A stretch of DNA of 58,564 nucleotides from Flavobacterium psychrophilum (GCA_945869365.1 CAMBOW010000001.1:1-58564); one strand, 5' to 3'; positions 7,335 through 16,420 are shown, counted from the stretch's first letter. The notes: generated by a model not told the origin, from the sequence alone. Made by a program: numbers and translations.

Positions 7335-9515
7335 ATGAGATATTTTTATTTACTACTATTCTATTTATGGATTGGATCCACGTGGGCACAAAAACCTAAA
7401 CCCTCCCAAATAGAATTGGATAGTGTGGGAAGTTATTTAGAGCTTTCTACTTTTTACTACAAAACCAACGATTACAAATCTGCGTTAGACTTTGCGCAAA
7501 AAGCATTTGATTATTCTAAAGAGATTCGAAATCCAAAAAAAATGGCCCAATCCTATGCGGCGATGGGGGCTATATATTTTAACCTAAACAAATTTGAAGA
7601 GGCGGCCAAGCAATACAGCAAATGTCTTGAAATTGCTAATGCATATCCAGCAACCAACGACCAAGCGTACTCCTATTTTCAATTGGCGCTTTGTCAAATT
7701 GAACTCAGGCAATACATGAACGCCGAGTTGAATCTTGAAAACGCCAAAAACATTTACTCCTTTTTACGCATACCCGACGCGATCACCTTGATTCAAATGC
7801 AAAAAGGAATTGTACACGAAGCCAAAGGGGATTATGAAGAAGCTCGACTCATTTTTAGTCAACTCATCGAGAAAGCTACTTCACAAGATGTATTAAAAAT
7901 TAATGCAGAAGCCTACTACCATTTAGGTACCATAGAATCACATAATTTTAGGTACAACTTGGCTTTGAATTACCTTAAAAAAGCACAAGAATTAAATGGC
8001 ATTCACAACATTAGACTGAAAGCCAAGATCTTGTTAGCGCTCAGTAAAGCCTATGAAAAAACCATAGACATGGCCAAAGCCTATGCCTATTTGCAACTGC
8101 ACATGCAATTGGATGATTCGTTGACTAAGCTGAGTTTTAAAAAATTGGGCTCGGCTGATTTTGCTGAATTTAAAGAAAACGATCGACTCAAGACCATTGA
8201 AAAATTGGACAAGGAAAACAAAGAGCAACAAAAAGCCAGCCGCGTAGCCAACATACTAATTATTTTGTTTATCGGGTTTATCGCTATCTTATCGTTGCTA
8301 AGTATTTCCCTCTACAAAAACAACAATATTCGCAAGAAATCAAACAAACTGCTGGAGGACAATAACCAAGAATTAGAGTTGGCCAAAACCAAAGCCGAGC
8401 AAGCCTTGAAAGCTCGCGCCGATTTTTTATCGACAGTGAGTCATGAATTGCGCACACCACTCAATGCAATTAATGGCATCACTCATCTGCTGCTGCAAGA
8501 ACAACCCAAACCTTCCCAGTTGGATTATTTGAATTCCTTGAAATTTTCAGGAAATTATTTACTCACTTTTATCAACGAGATTTTAGAAATAAACCGCATT
8601 GAATCAGAGGGTATTGAGGTTGAACAATTGCGTTTTAACTTGAAAGAACTCACGGAGAATCTTCAAAATTCGCTCAAAGAGTTGGCCATCATAAACAACA
8701 ATCGTTTCACGATTCAACTCGATCCTGAAATGCCCAATCAGGTGGTGAGCGACCCCACTAAACTTTCCCAAATTTTACTCAACCTCATAAATAATGCCCT
8801 AAAATTTACTAAAAATGGGGAAGTTCAAGTTACTACAAAAGTGCTTGAAACCGATGGTGAAATAATAAACATTGAATTTAATGTAGCCGATACGGGCATT
8901 GGAATCCCCGAAGAAAAATTGGAATCGGTGTTTGATAGTTTTTCGCAAGGTTCAATAGAGATTAATAGAAAATACGGCGGAACCGGCTTGGGCCTTTCTA
9001 TAGTGAAACGACTCACCGAAATTCTTGGCGGAACACTGTCTTTGGTGAGTCAAGTAGGAATAGGATCTACATTTACTGTGGTTTTGCCATTTAAAATTAG
9101 TACGGATAACGACATCCAACACAATCCATTTGCCTACAACGACCAGGTATTAAAAGGCAAAAAAGTCTTGTTGATAGAAGACAATAAAATCAACCAAATG
9201 ATTACCAAAAAAATGGTTGAAAACAAAGCCATGATCTGCGAGGTGATTGACAATGGTGAAGATGCCATTCAGGCGGTGAAAAATAACCGCTACGATTTGG
9301 TGTTGATGGATGTGCACCTACCCGGAATTAATGGAACGATTGCTACACAAACCATTCGCACCTTTGACCATAAAACAAAAATTATTGCCTTGACGGCCAT
9401 TTCGCTCAACGAAAACAGAGGAATGCTTCTCTCCTACGGAATGAATGATGTAATTACCAAGCCGTTTAATCCCGAGGAATTCTACCACATTATTTGCAAG
9501 AATTTGGATGCCTAA
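7335..9515 (+). CDS. TPR-containing hybrid sensor histidine kinase
   Basis: The start at 7335 is preferred over an in-frame ATG at 7278 because it opens with a clear signal peptide (MRYFYLLLFYLWIGSTWAQ) and avoids overlapping gap. The 726-residue product has periplasmic TPR repeats (about 30-280), a coiled stretch, one membrane segment (about 307-328), a HisKA domain with His370 in SHELRTPLN, an HATPase domain with NALKFT and GTGLGLS motifs (about 480-600), and a receiver domain with phospho-acceptor Asp659 in LMDVHLPG. It should autophosphorylate and pass phosphate to its own receiver. No cognate output regulator is adjacent. Its stop overlaps that of the convergent gene. Confidence 0.9.
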   Translation: MRYFYLLLFYLWIGSTWAQKPKPSQIELDSVGSYLELSTFYYKTNDYKSALDFAQKAFDYSKEIRNPKKMAQSYAAMGAIYFNLNKFEEAAKQYSKCLEIANAYPATNDQAYSYFQLALCQIELRQYMNAELNLENAKNIYSFLRIPDAITLIQMQKGIVHEAKGDYEEARLIFSQLIEKATSQDVLKINAEAYYHLGTIESHNFRYNLALNYLKKAQELNGIHNIRLKAKILLALSKAYEKTIDMAKAYAYLQLHMQLDDSLTKLSFKKLGSADFAEFKENDRLKTIEKLDKENKEQQKASRVANILIILFIGFIAILSLLSISLYKNNNIRKKSNKLLEDNNQELELAKTKAEQALKARADFLSTVSHELRTPLNAINGITHLLLQEQPKPSQLDYLNSLKFSGNYLLTFINEILEINRIESEGIEVEQLRFNLKELTENLQNSLKELAIINNNRFTIQLDPEMPNQVVSDPTKLSQILLNLINNALKFTKNGEVQVTTKVLETDGEIINIEFNVADTGIGIPEEKLESVFDSFSQGSIEINRKYGGTGLGLSIVKRLTEILGGTLSLVSQVGIGSTFTVVLPFKISTDNDIQHNPFAYNDQVLKGKKVLLIEDNKINQMITKKMVENKAMICEVIDNGEDAIQAVKNNRYDLVLMDVHLPGINGTIATQTIRTFDHKTKIIALTAISLNENRGMLLSYGMNDVITKPFNPEEFYHIICKNLDA

Positions 9516-10333
9516 TGCGATTCGTTTCGTTCTATTAATCCTTTGATCAATTGGCGTACCTGCGGCTCGGCTTTTTGAGCTGCGGCCAATACCTCGGCAT
9601 GACTCACGGTTTCTATTGATGCATCTGTTGAAATATCAGTAATCACTGATAAGCCAAACACTTCTATATCCATATGTCGTGCAACGATCACTTCGGGAAC
9701 AGTAGACATACCGACGCAATCGGCGCCTAGGTTTTTTACCATGGTATATTCGGCTGGAGTTTCGAAGGTTGGGCCTTGAAGTGCCAAGTAAATACCGTGT
9801 TGCACTTCAATGTTTAAGTCCTGAGCAACTGCTTCGGCTTGGGCAATTAGTTGCTTGCTGTAGGCTTCACTCATATTTAGAAAACGCGGGCCAAATCGTT
9901 CGTCGTTGGGTCCGTGGAGCGGATGTTCGGGCATTAGGTTGATGTGGTCGGTAATGAGCACAATAGATCCCACCCGGTAATTGGGATTCACTCCACCCGA
10001 GGCATTGGATACAATCAATTTGGATACGCCCAAGTACTTCATGACCCGCACCGGAAAAGTCACTTGCTGCATGCCGTAGCCTTCGTAATAATGAAAACGG
10101 CCTTGCATGGCCACCACTTTTTTGCTGCCAATGGTGCCAAATACCAAAGCCCCGGCATGGCCTTGCACGGTTGAAACCGGGAAATGGGGAATTTCACTAT
10201 ACGGAATGCGGTGATCGATGCGAATATCCTCGGTAAAACTGCCCAAGCCCGAACCCAAAATTACGCCGTATTCGGGTGAAAATCCGGTTCTATTTTGCAG
10301 ATAACTAACGGTTTCTTGTACTTTATTCCACAT
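9512..10333 (-). CDS. punA: Purine nucleoside phosphorylase (PunA-type)
   Basis: This 273-residue enzyme phosphorolyses inosine and guanosine-type nucleosides to free base and ribose-1-phosphate in purine salvage. Family II (trimeric) motifs are visible: VILGSGLGSF near residue 24, VQGHAGALVFG near 56, NASGGVN near 110, LQGPTFETPAEY near 190, the specificity region VGMSTVPE near 207 and TDISTD near 235. It starts 11 bases inside the end of lpxK, so the two form one unit. The gene ends in a 4-base overlap with the histidine kinase on the other strand. Confidence 0.93.
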   Translation of the reverse strand: MWNKVQETVSYLQNRTGFSPEYGVILGSGLGSFTEDIRIDHRIPYSEIPHFPVSTVQGHAGALVFGTIGSKKVVAMQGRFHYYEGYGMQQVTFPVRVMKYLGVSKLIVSNASGGVNPNYRVGSIVLITDHINLMPEHPLHGPNDERFGPRFLNMSEAYSKQLIAQAEAVAQDLNIEVQHGIYLALQGPTFETPAEYTMVKNLGADCVGMSTVPEVIVARHMDIEVFGLSVITDISTDASIETVSHAEVLAAAQKAEPQVRQLIKGLIERNESH

Positions 10334-11324
10334 GGGATTGTATGAATTGAATAAACGCAGCTTCCTCAGCTATAAATTGCGTTTGTATGGGTAAATAATA
10401 GAGGCTGTTTTCGGGCAATTGGTGCTGCAAACGCACATAATCTTTCTCGGTGGTGATGACCAATTGTTGCGCCGTTACCCGCTGAATTTCTGCCAATTCA
10501 GTCGAAGTAAAATTATGGTGATCGGGGTAGGTCAATTCTTGATCTTGTCCCGATTGCAGCGCCTGGAAAAAGGGTTTGGGTTTGGCAATTCCGGCTAATA
10601 ACACTTTTGGTTGGGATTGAATTTCAGCAACTGATAAGGTTTTACTGCTACTGTAAATTTTATGATCGTAGACTATAGTGGTAAAAAAAACGGGTTGGGA
10701 TACGCCCAATTTGGCTTTTATTTTTGCTTGATCTTCCGTTGAAAGTTGAGGCGGACATTTGGTAACCACCACAATATGCGCTCTTTTTTTTCCCGATTGA
10801 GCTTCGCGCAAATTGCCCATTGGCAACACATAATCATCGCTAAATAAGTCGGCGAAGGCCGTGAGCAAAATAGACAAACTCGCTTTTACTTTGCGGTGCT
10901 GAAAGGCATCATCGAGTAAAATTACTTGGGTGTTTGGTTTTTGGGCTAGAATTTGTTGAATTCCGTTGCTGCGATTGGCATCAACTGCCACAGTGAGTTG
11001 GGGAAATTTTTGGTGAAACTGAAACGGCTCGTCGCCCAATTGCTCTACCGAAGTTGTGTTATTTGCCAACACAAAACCAATTGATTTTCGTTTGTACCCT
11101 CTACTCAAAACCGCCAATGCATATTGTGATTCCAACAAGCGAATTAAATATTCAATCATAGGGGTTTTTCCGGTGCCACCCACGCTGAGATTTCCTACTG
11201 CAATGACTGGAATGGAAGGTACTGAAGATTTAAAAATAGCGTTGTTATAGAGAAAATTGCGAATATGCATAACCCCACAGTAAATTAGTGCAAATGGAAA
11301 CAGCAATTTTCGGAGAAATTTCAT
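10323..11324 (-). CDS. lpxK: Tetraacyldisaccharide 4'-kinase LpxK
   Basis: LpxK phosphorylates the 4' position of the lipid A disaccharide at the inner membrane. The ATG at 11324 (MKFLRKLLFPFALIYCGV) gives an N-terminal hydrophobic anchor and avoids an implausible 22-residue extension into the divergent gene. The product is 333 residues. The P-loop is in VGNLSVGGTGKTP (about residues 45-57), followed by SRGYKRKS (about 75-82), DEPFQFHQKFP, LLDDAFQHRKV and the C-terminal TTEKDYVRL. The gene precedes and overlaps punA. Confidence 0.94.
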   Translation of the reverse strand: MKFLRKLLFPFALIYCGVMHIRNFLYNNAIFKSSVPSIPVIAVGNLSVGGTGKTPMIEYLIRLLESQYALAVLSRGYKRKSIGFVLANNTTSVEQLGDEPFQFHQKFPQLTVAVDANRSNGIQQILAQKPNTQVILLDDAFQHRKVKASLSILLTAFADLFSDDYVLPMGNLREAQSGKKRAHIVVVTKCPPQLSTEDQAKIKAKLGVSQPVFFTTIVYDHKIYSSSKTLSVAEIQSQPKVLLAGIAKPKPFFQALQSGQDQELTYPDHHNFTSTELAEIQRVTAQQLVITTEKDYVRLQHQLPENSLYYLPIQTQFIAEEAAFIQFIQSHVE

Positions 11325-11344
11325 AGCACGAAAGTATAATATTT

Positions 11345-11352
11345 TATCTTTG
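11345..11352 (+). promoter_or_regulatory. Candidate -7 box (TATCTTTG) for the hypothetical-nif3-zinc ribbon unit
   Basis: TATCTTTG fits TAnnTTTG. It overlaps the TTG at 11350 that opens the longest frame, so transcription from here would start after that codon. This favours the next in-frame start at 11398. Confidence 0.45.
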
Positions 11353-11397
11353 AAACGAAAATTTACATCTACTAATTCGGCCATATCCAATCGTATT

Positions 11398-11979
11398 TTG
11401 AAGCATTTTTTAGCCCCTTACTTTCTACTTGTTGCGCTATTGGGAACACCAATAGTGGCTGCCTATGGTCAAAATGCCGAGACCGCTGCTGTGTTTAAAA
11501 CCGTGCTCAATTACTACTACAAAAACGAAAAACCGGTATACAAAGGCCGGGCCCAATTACTCTATTTGTATTGCACCCAAGCCAAGCCCAATGAAGAATT
11601 ACTTGAAGCGTTAAAAACCGCCAATCTATCCCAGGATTTTAGAAAAGAAATCAAACAAAAAATTGCGGACCCAGACGCAACCAAAGATTGGACATACGAG
11701 TTCAAACAATTGCCCGACAAAGACCCGTCCTTACTCAAGAAAAAGATAAACAGCTGTGTTTCCTTAGAAAAATTTCAAGAAATTAGAAACCGCTTGCAGC
11801 TCAACAACCAGCGGCTACTCATCATTACTGAGCCTATATTTTATTCGAAGCAAAACACCGTGTTGGTAAAGGTGGTTTTTTACCGCAGCATAGAACACAA
11901 CAGCGGCGCCATACTTTTGCTCGAAAAAACCGAAGGCAATTGGTATGTTTCGCAACTCCTAAACGAATGGTCCACCTAA
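11398..11979 (+). CDS. Exported hypothetical protein
   Basis: No ATG opens this frame. The longest reading starts with TTG at 11350, but the TTG at 11398 gives a clean signal peptide (MKHFLAPYFLLVALLGTPIV, cleavage near AAYGQ) and lies downstream of the candidate promoter, so it is preferred; the product is then 193 residues. The C-terminal part (VLVKVVFYRS, AILLLEKTEGNWYVSQLLNEW) reads like the last strands of an NTF2-like or similar small beta fold, but I do not recognise a named family. It precedes the Nif3-like gene by 10 bases and probably shares its transcript. Confidence 0.65.
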   Translation: MKHFLAPYFLLVALLGTPIVAAYGQNAETAAVFKTVLNYYYKNEKPVYKGRAQLLYLYCTQAKPNEELLEALKTANLSQDFRKEIKQKIADPDATKDWTYEFKQLPDKDPSLLKKKINSCVSLEKFQEIRNRLQLNNQRLLIITEPIFYSKQNTVLVKVVFYRSIEHNSGAILLLEKTEGNWYVSQLLNEWST

Positions 11980-11989
11980 TTTATAGTCT

Positions 11990-13084
11990 ATGAAAATCAA
12001 AGAAATACTGCCTATACTCGAAGAAATGGCTCCCCTAGCCTATGCCGAAGATTTTGACAATGTGGGTTTATTGGTGGGCGATAAAGAACAAACGGTGACC
12101 GGAATCTTGGTATGTCATGATGCCCTTGAAGTAGTGATTGATGAAGCCATTGCTAAACAATGCAATTTGGTGGTTTGTTTTCATCCCATCGTATTTACTG
12201 GGCTCAAAAAAATTACAGGAAGCACCTATGTAGAACGGGTGGTGATGAAAGCTATTCAACACCAAATTGCAATCTATGCGGTACATACCGCACTTGACAA
12301 TCACCACGAAGGCGTCAACCGGATTTTTTGTTCTGCCTTGGGACTAGAAAAATGCAACATCTTAATCCCAAAATCGCAGTTTATCACCAAAATGGTGGTG
12401 TATACTCCTTCTGATCAAGCCGAAAAATTGCGGGAAGCGCTGTTTGCAGCAGGCGCCGGAAGTATTGGAAATTACGAACGATGCAGTTTCAACACGATTG
12501 GATTAGGTACGTTTAAAGGAAATGCGCAAAGCAAACCGGCAGTAGGCAGTCCCGAGTATTTTATTGAAGTAGAAGAAACTAAAATTGATGTAGTGTTCGA
12601 AAAGCACAAAAAGCAAGCTGTATTGCAAGCGCTTTTTGAAACGCACATATACGAAGAAGTGGCTTACGAATTGTATGAACTCGAAAACACCCACCAAAAT
12701 ATTGGCCTGGGCATGATTGGCAGTTTACCGCAACCCATGGACGAGCAGGAATTTTTACAGCATGTAAAAAAAATCATGCAAACACCGCTTATTCGACACA
12801 CCGAATTTCGAAATAAACCCATACACAAAGTAGCCGTACTAGGCGGTGCAGGTAGTTTTGCGATTAAAAATGCTATTCAGGCTGGAGCCGATGCTTTTTT
12901 GACTGCCGATTTGAAGTACCATAATTTCTATGAAGCTGAAAATCAGCTGCTTTTGGCAGATATTGGGCATTATGAAAGTGAACGCTATACAAAAAATTAC
13001 ATTGTTGATTTTCTTCGGAAAAAAATTCTTAGTTTTGCAATCATTTTATCAGAAGCAAATACCAATCCTGTTAAGTACTTATAA
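11990..13084 (+). CDS. Nif3-like dinuclear metal centre hexameric protein
   Basis: This 364-residue protein belongs to the NIF3/YbgI/YqfO family, toroidal hexamers with a two-metal site. Metal-ligand motifs are visible: CFHPIVFTGLKKI (about 64-76), HTALDNHHEGVN (about 98-109) and, near the C-terminus, DIGHYESERY. The middle (about 130-235) is the extra PII/CutA-like insertion of the long YqfO-type proteins. Biochemical function is unsettled; the old label GTP cyclohydrolase I type 2 is doubtful. The partner gene downstream, 5 bases away, is a zinc-ribbon-family protein, a pairing seen widely in bacteria. Confidence 0.92.
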   Translation: MKIKEILPILEEMAPLAYAEDFDNVGLLVGDKEQTVTGILVCHDALEVVIDEAIAKQCNLVVCFHPIVFTGLKKITGSTYVERVVMKAIQHQIAIYAVHTALDNHHEGVNRIFCSALGLEKCNILIPKSQFITKMVVYTPSDQAEKLREALFAAGAGSIGNYERCSFNTIGLGTFKGNAQSKPAVGSPEYFIEVEETKIDVVFEKHKKQAVLQALFETHIYEEVAYELYELENTHQNIGLGMIGSLPQPMDEQEFLQHVKKIMQTPLIRHTEFRNKPIHKVAVLGGAGSFAIKNAIQAGADAFLTADLKYHNFYEAENQLLLADIGHYESERYTKNYIVDFLRKKILSFAIILSEANTNPVKYL

Positions 13085-13089
13085 TTATT

Positions 13090-13869
13090 ATGGCGAATAC
13101 AAAAGAACTCAGTGTAGAAGAAAAATTAAGAGCATTATACGACTTGCAATTAATTCATACCCGTATTGATGAGATCAGAAACGTACGAGGAGAACTTCCT
13201 TTAGAAGTGGAAGATTTAGAAGACGAAGTGACAGGACTTTCTGCTCGATCTGAAAAACTAAAAGCCGATTTAGAGGTAATTGAAGAACAAATTAAAGACA
13301 AAAAAATCGCCATCGAAGACCACCAGGCATCGATTAAAAAATATAGCAAGCAGCAAGAAAACGTGCGCAATAATAGAGAGTTTAACTCATTAGCCAAAGA
13401 AGTGGAATTCCAAGAATTGGAAATTCAATTGGCCGAGAAACACATTCGTGAATTGCGCGCCTCTATGGAGCACAAAAAACAAGTGATTAACGATTCTAAA
13501 GACAAATTAGACGGCAAAACCAATCACCTGAAACATAAAAAATCGGAATTGAGTGACATCATGTCTGAGACTGAAAAAGAAGAAAGTTTCTTAACCAAAA
13601 AAGCTGCCGAATTTGAAGCTTTGATTGAAGATCGTCTATTAGTAGCCTACAAAAGAATTCGCAGCAGCGTGCGCAATGGTTTGGCGGTTGTATCTATTGA
13701 GCGTGGTGCTTCGGCAGGATCGTTCTTTACGATTCCCCCACAAACCCAAGTAGAAATTGCCGGTAGAAAAAAAATCTTGACCGACGAACACTCGGGTAGA
13801 ATATTAATAGACGCCGAACTGGCCAAAGAAGAAAAAGATAAGATGGACCAATTATTTGCCACCATCTAA
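13090..13869 (+). CDS. C4-type zinc-ribbon family protein (DUF164) lacking all zinc cysteines
   Basis: This 259-residue protein has a long coiled coil (about 8-175) with the conserved YSKQQENVRNNREFNSLAKEVE region, followed by the family's C-terminal module (IPPQTQVEI and GRILID). In typical members this module carries two CxxC knuckles. Here the four positions are Ser208, Ser211, Asp232 and Ser235, and the whole protein has no cysteine. The fold may persist without metal. The gene follows the Nif3-like gene and is closed by a strong terminator. Function is unknown. Confidence 0.9.
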   Translation: MANTKELSVEEKLRALYDLQLIHTRIDEIRNVRGELPLEVEDLEDEVTGLSARSEKLKADLEVIEEQIKDKKIAIEDHQASIKKYSKQQENVRNNREFNSLAKEVEFQELEIQLAEKHIRELRASMEHKKQVINDSKDKLDGKTNHLKHKKSELSDIMSETEKEESFLTKKAAEFEALIEDRLLVAYKRIRSSVRNGLAVVSIERGASAGSFFTIPPQTQVEIAGRKKILTDEHSGRILIDAELAKEEKDKMDQLFATI

Positions 13870-13877
13870 CAAAACTG

Positions 13878-13902
13878 AGCCCCAAACACTGGGGCTTTTT
13901 TT
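13878..13902 (+). terminator. Rho-independent terminator abutting the next start codon
   Basis: AGCCCCA (13878-13884) pairs with TGGGGCT (13890-13896) around a 5-base loop and is followed by TTTTTT. The T-run touches the ATG of the alpha/beta hydrolase at 13903. Confidence 0.88.
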
Positions 13903-14751
13903 ATGAAAAAAACGCAACGCATCCTGCTCACCAAATCAATTGGCTTGTATTTAAATTTGCTTAGTTTCATGCTTCCTAAGCATGCTGTAGCTTTGGCCTA
14001 CCGCCTATTTAGCAAGCCGCGCAGAGGCCGATTGTATCCCGAACGTCTGCCCTACTTTTTGCAAAAAGCACAAACCGAAAAAATTACACTACAAACACAC
14101 GAAATCCACACCTATCTTTGGTCCGGTAATGATACACGCATTTTGTTGGCTCACGGCTGGGAAAGCAACTCCGCGCGTTGGTCAAAATTATTTCGCAAAC
14201 TCAGCAAAACCGGAGCCACCATTATGGCCATTGATGCACCCGGGCACGGGCAATCCGACGGAAACGAATTTACTATGCTGATCTATGCCGACATTTTACA
14301 ACAAGTAGCGCAGTCGTTTCAACCGACCATCATCATGGGTCATTCCATTGGCGGATCGGCTTGTGTGTATTCCTACCACAACTTCCCAAAATCGTATGCG
14401 CAACTGCAAAAAATGGTGGTGTTGGGTGCACCCTCCGAAATTAAATTACTGATTGACGAATACGTGCGCATGCTCTCGATGAATAAGCGAATGGCGCGGT
14501 TATTAAATGAATTTTTCACCACCAAATACAGCATTCACATTCCCGAATTTACCACCGCACATTTTGAGAAAACGTTTGCCTTACAAGGATTGATTGCCCA
14601 CGACAGCACCGACCCGGTGGTCCCCTATGTGGAAGGAAAAAAATTAGCGCAGGCCTGGACTAAGGCACAATTTATTACCACCGAAAATTTAGGCCATAGC
14701 ATGCACGACGAATACTTGTACGAGCAAATTACCACTTTTATCAACACTTAA
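13903..14751 (+). CDS. Alpha/beta hydrolase
   Basis: This 282-residue protein shows the alpha/beta hydrolase order: LLAHGWESNSARW (oxyanion region, about 84-96), DAPGHGQSDG (about 112-121), the nucleophile elbow GHSIGGS (about 147-153), the acid region HDSTDPVVPY (about 231-240) and catalytic His in GHSMHDE (about 265-271). A hydrophobic N-terminal stretch may associate with the membrane. The substrate is unknown; esterase or lipase activity is likely. The ATG follows a terminator T-run with no leader space. A later Met at residue 23 is possible, but the N-terminal residues look native to the family. Confidence 0.85.
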   Translation: MKKTQRILLTKSIGLYLNLLSFMLPKHAVALAYRLFSKPRRGRLYPERLPYFLQKAQTEKITLQTHEIHTYLWSGNDTRILLAHGWESNSARWSKLFRKLSKTGATIMAIDAPGHGQSDGNEFTMLIYADILQQVAQSFQPTIIMGHSIGGSACVYSYHNFPKSYAQLQKMVVLGAPSEIKLLIDEYVRMLSMNKRMARLLNEFFTTKYSIHIPEFTTAHFEKTFALQGLIAHDSTDPVVPYVEGKKLAQAWTKAQFITTENLGHSMHDEYLYEQITTFINT

Positions 14752-14789
14752 TGCCAAGCGTTTATTCACGAAAATAGTATCTTAGCCCC

Positions 14790-15536
14790 ATGGAAGAATC
14801 GGTAAAACGTTTAAATAAATTCATCAGCGACACCGGCTATTGCTCGCGCAGAGAAGCCGACAAACTCATAGAGGATGGGCGTGTAACCTTGAATGGTGTG
14901 GTGCCCGAAATGGGAACCAAAGTGAGCGAACGCGATGAGATTCGGATAGACGGACGGTTAATTGTAGACAAAACTGAAAAGCTCATTTATTTGGCGTTCA
15001 ATAAACCGGTGGGTATTGAGTGCACCACCAATCTTGAGGTGCGAAACAACATTATTGAGTACCTCAATTACCCCAAACGCATTTTCCCGATTGGTCGACT
15101 CGACAAAGCCAGCGAAGGCTTGATATTTTTGACTAATGACGGCGATATTGTAAACAAAATTTTGCGGGCCCGAAACAACCACGAAAAAGAATATACGGTT
15201 ACAGTAAATAAACCCATCACCGACCGCTTCATTGATCGCATGGGCAATGGCGTGCCGATTTTAGATACCGTGACGCGCAACTGCAAGGTGGAGCAAATAA
15301 GCAAAAACACCTTCAAAATCATTTTGACACAGGGTTTAAATAGGCAAATACGTAGAATGTGTGAGCATTTTGACTACGAAGTGACCGCACTCAAACGCAT
15401 ACGCATCATCAACATTTCGTTGGATGTACCAGTAGGGCGTTACCGCGAATTGACGGCAGCCGAAATTCAAGAATTGAATCAGTTAATTGCCCCTTCAAGC
15501 AAGACCGAAGAAGCCAGTTATTTGCCTAAAAAATAA
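14790..15536 (+). CDS. rluF: 23S rRNA pseudouridine synthase, RluF-like
   Basis: This 248-residue RNA modification enzyme has an N-terminal S4 RNA-binding domain (LNKFISDTGYCSRREADKLIEDGRVTLNG, split about 8-36) and an RsuA/RluB-type catalytic domain. Catalytic Asp105 lies in GRLDKASEGL. LTQGLNRQIRRMCE (about 177-190) is the second conserved motif of the family. The short interdomain linker and the sequence after RRMCEHF fit the RluF subgroup, which modifies 23S helix 74 nucleotides; the exact target uridine is inferred from family membership. The gene is convergent with folD, with only 2 bases between the stops. Confidence 0.88.
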   Translation: MEESVKRLNKFISDTGYCSRREADKLIEDGRVTLNGVVPEMGTKVSERDEIRIDGRLIVDKTEKLIYLAFNKPVGIECTTNLEVRNNIIEYLNYPKRIFPIGRLDKASEGLIFLTNDGDIVNKILRARNNHEKEYTVTVNKPITDRFIDRMGNGVPILDTVTRNCKVEQISKNTFKIILTQGLNRQIRRMCEHFDYEVTALKRIRIINISLDVPVGRYRELTAAEIQELNQLIAPSSKTEEASYLPKK

Positions 15537-15538
15537 AC

Positions 15539-16420
15539 TTATTTCGCTCTGCGTTGTTCGCGAGCCAACAAGGTATTTTTGAGCAACATGGCAATGGTCA
15601 TAGGGCCTACTCCACCAGGCACGGGAGTAATATGTGACGCTTTTTTACTCACCAAATCAAAATCGACATCGCCGGTAATGCGGTAGCCTTTCTCGGTGGT
15701 TTTATCTTCCACACGGGTAATGCCCACGTCAATAATCACCGCGCCATCTTTGACCATCTCGGCTTTTAAGTAATTGGGCACACCCAAAGCGGTAATGATA
15801 ATATCGGCCTGGGTAGTAATTTGCGCGATATTTTTGGTGTACGAATGGGTTAAGGTCACAGTAGAATTTCCAGGAAATCCTTTTCGTCCCATTAAGATAC
15901 TCATGGGGCGACCCACAATGTGCGAACGGCCAATCACTACCGTATGTTTTCCTTTGGTTTCTACCTTATAGCGCTCCAACAATTCCAAAATCCCAAAAGG
16001 TGTGGCTGGAATAAAGGTGGACATATCCAAGGCCATTTTCCCGAAATTCTCCGGATGAAATCCGTCTACATCTTTGCTGGGATCAATCGCCATAATCACG
16101 CGTTGGGTATCGATTTGATCAGGTAAAGGCAATTGCACGATAAACCCATCGATGTCGTCATTTGCGTTGAGCTCGTTGATTTTCTTGAGCAACTCGGTTT
16201 CAGAAGTAGTACTGGGCATTTTCACCAATGTCGATTCAAAACCCACGCGTTCGCAGGCTTTAACTTTACTTCCTACGTAGGTTAAACTTGCGCCATCATT
16301 ACCCACGATAATTGCCGCCAAATGAGGCACCTTTTCGTTGTTTTCTTTCATTTTGGCCACCTCAGCCGCAATTTCATTTTTGATGTCTTCGCTTATTTGT
16401 TTTCCGTCGAGTAGTTGCAT
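15539..16420 (-). CDS. folD: Bifunctional methylenetetrahydrofolate dehydrogenase/cyclohydrolase FolD
   Basis: FolD interconverts methylene-, methenyl- and formyl-tetrahydrofolate using NADP. The 293-residue length is normal. Catalytic Lys52 lies in YVGSKVKACE, with the conserved GFIVQLPLPDQID near 113-125, VDGFHPEN near 139-146, the nucleotide-binding VVIGRSHIVGRPM near 180-192 and the C-terminal TPVPGGVGPMT near 264-274. It lies 75 bases downstream of ffh on the same strand, so the two are likely cotranscribed. Confidence 0.96.
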   Translation of the reverse strand: MQLLDGKQISEDIKNEIAAEVAKMKENNEKVPHLAAIIVGNDGASLTYVGSKVKACERVGFESTLVKMPSTTSETELLKKINELNANDDIDGFIVQLPLPDQIDTQRVIMAIDPSKDVDGFHPENFGKMALDMSTFIPATPFGILELLERYKVETKGKHTVVIGRSHIVGRPMSILMGRKGFPGNSTVTLTHSYTKNIAQITTQADIIITALGVPNYLKAEMVKDGAVIIDVGITRVEDKTTEKGYRITGDVDFDLVSKKASHITPVPGGVGPMTIAMLLKNTLLAREQRRAK

